A stretch of DNA of 59,349 nucleotides from Candidatus Alistipes intestinipullorum. GTDB taxonomy: Bacteria; Bacteroidota; Bacteroidia; Bacteroidales; Rikenellaceae. Below, piece after piece: positions 54,215-59,349 of this stretch. Position 1 is the stretch's first letter; each line of letters starts with the position of its first letter. Below the pieces are notes generated by a model. It searched no databases and was not told where the DNA came from. It saw only the letters and a list, made by a program, of their open reading frames with translations. A program made the translations under genes and the position numbers. The stretch covers positions 1 through 59,349 of the forward strand of contig DXGO01000040.1 in NCBI GenBank assembly GCA_019113885.1. The letters run 5' to 3'.

Positions 54215-55939
54215 TTATTCACCCTCGACGATCAGGGTCATGGTCTTGGAGGTGGTCGAGCCGCTCTCGTTCGTCACGGCAAGCGTGAATTGGTGCGTCC
54301 CGGGGAACATCATGAGCATGTCGACGAATTTCGAGATCGTGAAGGTCAGGCTGGTCTTACCCTTGACCTGCTCGTTGACCGGGAATCCGATGGTGTCGCT
54401 CGTCAGGGATGCGAGTTCTTCGGGATCGGTGATGTTGCAGAGGTCGAAGGTCGGTTTCAGGTGTACGGCTCCGAGAATCTCCTCGTTGAGCGTTTCGGAG
54501 GTGATCGTTACGACAAAGGCCGTGATTCCGGTCGAGGTGTTGATGTCGACGTCGATCTCCTGTCCCGCGGTGATGACCTTCGGCTGGTCGATGTCGAACT
54601 GACGGCATACGATCGAGGGGTCTTCGCTTGCGCCGCCGCCTTCGTAGGTGAAGGTCAGCGTTGCGATGCTGTTCTGCCCCTTGTCGTCGGTCATGTTGAA
54701 CGTGAGGGTGTGGTTGCCCCCGTAGCCGTAGAAGAGCCACATGATACCGTTGAGGTCGAGCGTGCTTTCGGTGGCGCTCGGGGTGAGCTGCAGCGAGCGG
54801 AACGGATGCAGTCGCGAGAGCGTGCCGCAGAGGTCGACGTCGGTCAGGTTGCCCGATTCGATGATCTCGGTGCGGAACGAGGGGTTGTCGGTCGTGAGGC
54901 TTACGACCGCCGAGCGGATGCCGTGCGGGGCCGTCAGCGTCAGCACGGGAGCCGAGCCGGTGAACTCGCCTGCGGTGTCGTACATGGCGTCGTTGAGTTT
55001 CATGCCCTCCGCGAGGTCGTGGTCGGGCCATGTGAGTTCCGGAAGTCCGCTGGGCTCCTCGAGAATGGGTTCCCACAGCGACTGGGAACCATTGACGACG
55101 ATCTCTTCGTCCTGTACGAAACTGTTCGGCTTAACGCTGATGTCGATGTCACCCGTCTCGGAGTAACCGATCGAGAGCGCGATCTTGCGCCACTGTCCGG
55201 CCTTGACACCCGAGATGGTCTTCGTAAGCTGTACCTTTTCGCCGTTTTTGCTTCCCGTGAGGAGGAACTCGAGCGTGTCGCCGTTCTCGTCGTCGGTTTG
55301 CGGGCGGAAGTGCGCGGCGCGGGTCTCATTTTTCGCAAAGACGATCGAGGCGTCGTTGAGCGAGACGGTCGACTGGGTGTCTTCGCTGAGCACCGCGGCC
55401 AAATCGGCCGACATTGTCACCGTGACCTTGATGTTCGAGAGTTTGCAGATGACGTTTCCGTCGATGGTTTGCGGGGCGTCGGTCGTGTGGGTGCGCTGGA
55501 TCGTAAAGTCGCATTCGGTGCCGTAGACCGGGCTCTCCCACGCCACGTCCTCGATGGCGGCTTCGTCGTGCGAACTTACGTACAGGCGGTAGTTGCCTAC
55601 CGGCAGGGCGAGCAGGTTCCCGTCGGGGCCGTCGGTGAGTTGCGACTGCAGTTCACCGTAGGTGGTGTCGAGCACGGTCTCGTCGGACGCGTTGTAAATC
55701 CGTATGATGTACTCTTCGGTGGCCTCGGTAATGGCGCGAGTGGCGGCGGTCTTCGTGATCGGCGAGGAGTTGATCTCGCTGTCGAGCAACACCTGCGGAT
55801 TCAACCCTCCGAGGTTGAGGTATCCGATCTCCTGATTCGGAGCCGGCTCGCTGGGACCGTAATTGGGCTTTTCGTTGACGCATCCTGCGGCGGTGCCTGC
55901 CAGGAGAATCAAGGCATACAGACGGCTGAGGTATTTCAT
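54215..55939 (-). CDS. DUF4493 lipoprotein, long form
   Basis: This 574-residue protein has a lipoprotein signal peptide (MKYLSRLYALILLAGTAAGCVNE). Residues about 38-260 fit DUF4493: IGYLNLGGLNPQVLL, LALPVGNYRLYVSSHDEA, WESPVYGTECDFT, ICKLSNIKVTVTM. The C-terminal half has repeated immunoglobulin-like sandwiches (LTLTAPHGIRSAVVSLT; VITAGQEIDVDINTSTG). DUF4493 proteins are found in Bacteroidetes surface lipoprotein clusters with PCMD and fimbrillin proteins; the function is unknown. It lies 16 bases before the next gene. Confidence 0.78.
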   Translation of the reverse strand: MKYLSRLYALILLAGTAAGCVNEKPNYGPSEPAPNQEIGYLNLGGLNPQVLLDSEINSSPITKTAATRAITEATEEYIIRIYNASDETVLDTTYGELQSQLTDGPDGNLLALPVGNYRLYVSSHDEAAIEDVAWESPVYGTECDFTIQRTHTTDAPQTIDGNVICKLSNIKVTVTMSADLAAVLSEDTQSTVSLNDASIVFAKNETRAAHFRPQTDDENGDTLEFLLTGSKNGEKVQLTKTISGVKAGQWRKIALSIGYSETGDIDISVKPNSFVQDEEIVVNGSQSLWEPILEEPSGLPELTWPDHDLAEGMKLNDAMYDTAGEFTGSAPVLTLTAPHGIRSAVVSLTTDNPSFRTEIIESGNLTDVDLCGTLSRLHPFRSLQLTPSATESTLDLNGIMWLFYGYGGNHTLTFNMTDDKGQNSIATLTFTYEGGGASEDPSIVCRQFDIDQPKVITAGQEIDVDINTSTGITAFVVTITSETLNEEILGAVHLKPTFDLCNITDPEELASLTSDTIGFPVNEQVKGKTSLTFTISKFVDMLMMFPGTHQFTLAVTNESGSTTSKTMTLIVEGE

Positions 55940-55954
55940 GGCTGATCTGCGGTT

Positions 55955-56761
55955 TTAAGCGTTTTCGTTGAGTTCGACATCCACCGCCACGGTGATCTCC
56001 TGACTCTCGTCGAGGGTGATGTGGAGCGTGGCGCTGCCGGCGTCGGCGGCATCGAACGTGAAGATATGGCGCGTGCGGGCCTTGGTCATGTCGAGGCTCT
56101 GCTCCGCGAAGACGATTTCGGGACCGTCGTCCTCGCCGGTCTGGCTCTGGCGGCGGGCCGTGCCTGTCACGGTGAGTTTCGTTGCGGCCTTGACAAATAC
56201 CGGAACCACGCTCTCGCCCGATCGGGGCGTGAAGGTGAACTCATTGCCCGAGGCGGTTTTGAGCGTAAAGGTGGCGTCGTGGAAATAGTTGTCGAAGGCC
56301 TCGGTGGTGCGGACCTCGGCCAGCGAATTGGCGATCGCGGCATTGATTTGGGCGGTGGCCGTTTCGGTGGCCACGACCGTCAGCCCCTCTTCCCCGTAGT
56401 AATAGGGCTTGTTGATGCCCTCCTCGTCGGGGGATCCGAAGGTGATGACGGCGGTGTAGCTGCCGGCCTTGTAGAGCTCGTCTTCGGTGTTGAAGTCGTC
56501 GATCGTGGGCCACTCCTCGTCGAACTGAAGTGCCGGGCAGATCAGCTCCAGTGCGAACTCCCCGGGGGCGGGGACGGTCACTCCGATGGTCGAGAGGTCG
56601 AAATCGGCGCGTGTGCGGGTTTCGATCACGCCGTTGGCCGAGCCGCGGAGCCGGATACGCCCGAATCCGTTGCCGGACTCGGTATTCATTCCCTCGTCGG
56701 CGCACGACCCGAGGATCAGTGCGGCGGCGCATGCCAAAGCCGATAGGATGGATGGTTTCAT
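55955..56761 (-). CDS. DUF4493 lipoprotein, short form
   Basis: This 268-residue lipoprotein (MKPSILSALACAAALILGSCAD) has Ala-Asp-Glu after the Cys, which resembles the surface-export signal of Bacteroidetes lipoproteins. The rest is a single DUF4493-type domain (GFGRIRLRGSANGVIETRTR; ELYKAGSYTAVITFGSP; PYYYGEEGLTVVA). It lacks the C-terminal sandwiches of the long form. It is 15 bases from the next gene and 25 from the fimbrillin-like gene, so it is cotranscribed. Confidence 0.75.
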   Translation of the reverse strand: MKPSILSALACAAALILGSCADEGMNTESGNGFGRIRLRGSANGVIETRTRADFDLSTIGVTVPAPGEFALELICPALQFDEEWPTIDDFNTEDELYKAGSYTAVITFGSPDEEGINKPYYYGEEGLTVVATETATAQINAAIANSLAEVRTTEAFDNYFHDATFTLKTASGNEFTFTPRSGESVVPVFVKAATKLTVTGTARRQSQTGEDDGPEIVFAEQSLDMTKARTRHIFTFDAADAGSATLHITLDESQEITVAVDVELNENA

Positions 56762-56786
56762 GGGGGTATATTGTCTTGCTTATACT

Positions 56787-58643
56787 CTATTGGTTGACGA
56801 TCGACACCCGGATATTGTCCAAGTAGACGTAGTTGTTGCTGTAATACGCTGACCACTCTTTGGGTTCGCCGATTTTCATGTATACTTCCCAAACAAGTCG
56901 GTCTGCATTGGTCGCGCTTGTCGTATATTCAGTTTGGAGGGTCACGTTGTCGTAGTTGCCGTTCAACGTTCCGGAATCGGTGATGTCGTAGATGACTGCC
57001 GGAATATTGTATTGCAATACGGTTCCGGGATCGCCATCGGAGAACGCTGTTCCCCATGTGGTCGATACGGCATCCCGGGTATCGTCGGACGCGATACCCG
57101 CTGCCATATAGGGCTGAAGCGTGTTTCCCCGATTGGAACTTCTGGCCATGGAATAATTGAATTGCACGAAAATCTGACAGAAGGTTTTCAATCCCGAGAG
57201 ATTAGGAGAATCAAGTCTTCCATGATAGGAACCGCGAACGCCAGCGGCACATTCGTTGCGGCTGCAAAGGCGAAGCGAGTTCCCGGCTGATACCCCGCAA
57301 CGTACTCCTGTCCAGCCCGTCAGACCGTATTCCGACAGGTCGCTGGCTCCGTTGTAACCTACTCCCCCGGGGCCTCCGGTGCTGTTGTCTGTGTTGATCT
57401 CGAATCCCTGCACACCGCTGAAATCCTCCTCGAAGAGGTAGGGGACGTCGGGCAGCGTGATTTCGTTCACCGCCTGGGTGTTGATCGTCGGCAGCGAGAG
57501 TTGTTTCGAGACCGTGGCATGCTCCGAGTCGTAGAAGACCGTCAACGCCCCGGCGGTATTCAACTGCCCGGGAATCTCCGAGCCAACCGGCAGCAGAATC
57601 TCGTATTGTCCCTTGTCGTTGACCGTGAAGGGCGTTTCGGCCGATCCCGTGTCGAAGGTCACGCCGTCGGCGGCGATCCACAACTTCTGGATCGCTTCGC
57701 CCAGGGTATTCTCGCCCGTGTCGTGGAGCGAGAAGCGGAGCATCGTGCCGAGAATCTTCCCGGCCTCGGGAACCGTGTAGGAGATCGGGGTGGTGTGCCC
57801 GGCCTCGAAATCCTTGCCGGCAAAGGTGCGTGTCTGCGATTCGTAGATCGACCCCGTGGCGACGATTTCGATCTGGTCCGTCTCCTGGAGCACAATGGGG
57901 GCGATGGTCGCGAAGACCACGTCGCCGGCGTTCTTCGGCTCGGCGAACTGTAGCGTCACGCTCCGCGATCCGCTGATTTGCGGCTGCGCCTGCGGATCGG
58001 TCAGGTCAACGGTCAGCGTGCCGGTGACATCGGTCGGGAAGGTCAGCGTCAACTGCGTGATGGCTTCGCCGAGGTTGTTCGCCGGGATGCGGATGCGCAA
58101 CAGGTGTACCTGGTGGTGGAAGGTCATCGAGACGGCGGCGCTGTTGTCTCCGGCGACGAGGGCCGGGGCATTGCCGATCGGATCGGCTACCATGACGTCC
58201 CATTCGCTGTGGAACGTGCCGTCCTGTACGGCGGGAATCTCATAGGAGACCTGCTGCGAAACGTCGGCTGTTGCTGCGGGAACGGGGTAGGCGGCATAAT
58301 AGGTATAGGTTTGCGCCTCGTCCATGGCGGGGATGTCTCCGCGGAAGAGGGCTTCCTGCCAGATGGAGGCGTAGTGCCACAATGCGAATTCGGCCTTGTC
58401 GAGCGCCGGCGTACCGTCAGCGCTCCGGGCCCACAGCGCAATGCGGTCGTCGTCCGACCACCGGACCTCGACGCCCTCCGCGTCAATCTGCGTGCGGCTT
58501 TCGATATCGATGCCGACGCGGGGCGTTGCACCGATGGTCACGGAGATCGGGTCTGTTGCGGGAATCGGGTCCGTTGCAGGATTTTTGCTGCAGGCGGCGG
58601 CCGTCATCAGGATACCGATCAGGATGCCTCGATAGAGCTGCAT
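56787..58643 (-). CDS. Fimbrillin-like lipoprotein with C-terminal sandwich domain
   Basis: This 618-residue protein has a lipoprotein signal (MQLYRGILIGILMTAAACSK). The first 300 or so residues fit the fimbrillin (Mfa_like_1) family: a SRTQIDAEGVEVRWSDDDRI start, HHQVHLLRIRIPANN, and strand repeats with VTGTLTVDL. After a linker, residues about 400-618 form a separate beta-sandwich (FEEDFSGVQGF ... VYLDNIRVSIVNQ) resembling extracellular carbohydrate-binding or lectin-like domains. This fusion is longer than a typical pilin and suggests a tip adhesin or anchored surface protein. Parts of the C-terminal domain are lower in GC than the neighbours. It is first in the operon. Confidence 0.78.
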   Translation of the reverse strand: MQLYRGILIGILMTAAACSKNPATDPIPATDPISVTIGATPRVGIDIESRTQIDAEGVEVRWSDDDRIALWARSADGTPALDKAEFALWHYASIWQEALFRGDIPAMDEAQTYTYYAAYPVPAATADVSQQVSYEIPAVQDGTFHSEWDVMVADPIGNAPALVAGDNSAAVSMTFHHQVHLLRIRIPANNLGEAITQLTLTFPTDVTGTLTVDLTDPQAQPQISGSRSVTLQFAEPKNAGDVVFATIAPIVLQETDQIEIVATGSIYESQTRTFAGKDFEAGHTTPISYTVPEAGKILGTMLRFSLHDTGENTLGEAIQKLWIAADGVTFDTGSAETPFTVNDKGQYEILLPVGSEIPGQLNTAGALTVFYDSEHATVSKQLSLPTINTQAVNEITLPDVPYLFEEDFSGVQGFEINTDNSTGGPGGVGYNGASDLSEYGLTGWTGVRCGVSAGNSLRLCSRNECAAGVRGSYHGRLDSPNLSGLKTFCQIFVQFNYSMARSSNRGNTLQPYMAAGIASDDTRDAVSTTWGTAFSDGDPGTVLQYNIPAVIYDITDSGTLNGNYDNVTLQTEYTTSATNADRLVWEVYMKIGEPKEWSAYYSNNYVYLDNIRVSIVNQ

Positions 58644-58675
58644 GGTGATTGAATTCTTTCTGTTTATGAACGTTG

Positions 58676-58706
58676 CAAAAATAGCCGCCTTCCGTGTGAA
58701 ATCAAA
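58676..58706 (-). promoter_or_regulatory. Promoter of the surface lipoprotein operon
   Basis: On the minus strand TTTG (58703-58706), 19 bases, then TATTTTTG (58676-58683), a complete match to the Bacteroidetes consensus. It lies 32 bases ahead of the fimbrillin-like ATG. The sequence is not flanked by inverted repeats that would suggest invertible control. Confidence 0.8.
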
Positions 58707-58780
58707 CTTTTTTCAACGAACTCCCGGTTTTTCATCATGAATACCCCGATTTTCCGGCGATGCCGAGGGCCTGTTCAACG

Positions 58781-58813
58781 AAAAAACCTGCTCTTTGGGA
58801 GCAGGTTTTTTCG
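58781..58813. terminator. Bidirectional intrinsic terminator
   Basis: AAAAAACCTGCTC pairs with GAGCAGGTTTTTT around a short loop. With six T residues after the stem on either strand, it ends the peptidase transcript on the minus strand ahead of the surface operon promoter. Confidence 0.9.
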
Positions 58814-58831
58814 TTTGTTCGCACGCCCGGA

Positions 58832-59349
58832 CTATTCGGCATTCTGCGGCGCCTGTTTGACGTATCGGTCGAGCCATGCGAAGAACTCGCGGTTCCAGAC
58901 CATCGAGTTCTGGGGCTTGAAGACCTGGTGCGCCTCGTCCTGGAACTCCACAAGGCGGGCCGGGATGCCCCGCACACGGGCGGCCGTAAAGGCCTCGAGC
59001 GACTGCGTGTAGGGAATGCGGTAGTCCTTCTCGCCGGTAAAGATCAGGATCGGCGTGTCCCAACGGGCCACAAACTTGTGGGGCGAATTGGCGTAGGAGC
59101 GCTGTGCCGTGGCGTTCGCGGTGTCCCAGTAGGGGCCGCCGTAGTCGTTGTTGATGAAGAAGAGCTCCTCGGTTTCGCCATACATGGCGTCGAAGTCGAA
59201 GATGCCGCAGTGGGCGATGAAGGCTTTGAAGCGCTTCTCGTGGCATCCGGCCAGGAAGTAGACCGAATAGCCGCCGTACGATGCGCCGACACAGCCCATG
59301 CGAGTCTCGTCGGCCCACGGTTCGCGCGCCACGTCGTCGATGGCCGAGA
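58832..59349 (-). CDS. S9-family prolyl-oligopeptidase-like peptidase, C-terminal fragment
   Basis: The gene runs off the right end; 171 codons and the stop are visible. This is the end of the alpha/beta-hydrolase catalytic domain of an S9 peptidase. CVGASYGGYS has the nucleophile Ser, FTGEKDYRIPY the Asp, and FQDEAHQVF the His of the triad. GPYWDTANATAQRSYANSPHK is typical of the dipeptidyl peptidase/acylaminoacyl peptidase group. The N-terminal propeller is outside the window. Confidence 0.9.
   Translation of the reverse strand, partial: SAIDDVAREPWADETRMGCVGASYGGYSVYFLAGCHEKRFKAFIAHCGIFDFDAMYGETEELFFINNDYGGPYWDTANATAQRSYANSPHKFVARWDTPILIFTGEKDYRIPYTQSLEAFTAARVRGIPARLVEFQDEAHQVFKPQNSMVWNREFFAWLDRYVKQAPQNAE

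Noticed and set aside
58643..58706. An invertible promoter controlling the surface operon
   Set aside because: Phase-variable surface loci of Bacteroidales often have inverted repeats around the promoter; none were seen here, and no recombinase gene is in the window.

Overview
This window looks like a chromosomal segment of a high-GC member of the Bacteroidales, most likely Alistipes or a close Rikenellaceae relative. That placement is inferred from roughly 60% GC by eye, several promoters of the Bacteroidetes type (TTTG or TTG, 19-20 bases, then TAnnTTTG), lipoproteins with short Bacteroidetes-type signal peptides, and families typical of the phylum (DUF4493, PCMD, fimbrillin-like, DUF4923, Porin_10-like). 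No rRNA, tRNA, insertion sequence, phage gene or CRISPR array was recognised.

Region 1 (1-4834, + strand) is a pyrimidine operon: the end of carB, then pyrK, pyrD, pyrF, a small glutaredoxin-like gene, pyrE and pyrB. The aspartate carbamoyltransferase carries a C-terminal four-cysteine tail resembling the zinc domain of the regulatory chain PyrI, with no allosteric domain. Region 2 (4950-18125, + strand) is a complete purine operon driven by a near-perfect promoter and a structured leader of about 250 nt: purE, purK, purL, purC, purF, purM, purN, purH, purD, folD, then a strong terminator. Together they carry carbamoyl phosphate to UMP and PRPP to IMP, with FolD plausibly supplying formyl-folate for PurN and PurH.

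Region 3 (18173-27138, - strand) is one apparent operon: a truncated, degenerate GH2-like secreted protein, rlmH, a TonB-dependent receptor, a small lipoprotein, nadC, an LTA-synthase-like sulfatase-fold membrane protein, and a DUF2156-GNAT fusion. The rlmH, receptor and lipoprotein reading frames overlap by 4 and 1 bases. Its promoter interleaves with the divergent asnS promoter.

Region 4 (27186-30903, + strand) holds asnS, rpoN (sigma-54) and a PAP2-like membrane protein. Region 5 (31070-44540, - strand) is mostly housekeeping: gdhA; a terminator-bounded group of mazG-like, OPT transporter, small lipoprotein, pepT, nadE and DUF4923; and manC, murF, a secreted alpha/beta hydrolase and a GH123-like (DUF4091) lipoprotein. 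Region 6 (44585-48350, + strand) holds pssA, a putative porin and a lytic transglycosylase.

Region 7 (48599-58706, - strand) is the least ordinary part. Seven genes behind one strong promoter encode a fimbrillin-like lipoprotein, two DUF4493 lipoproteins, a DUF4493-PCMD lipoprotein, two paralogous putative outer-membrane barrels and a second PCMD lipoprotein. I read it as a cell-surface adhesion or glycan-binding locus of unassigned function. The window ends in a partial S9-family peptidase (- strand).
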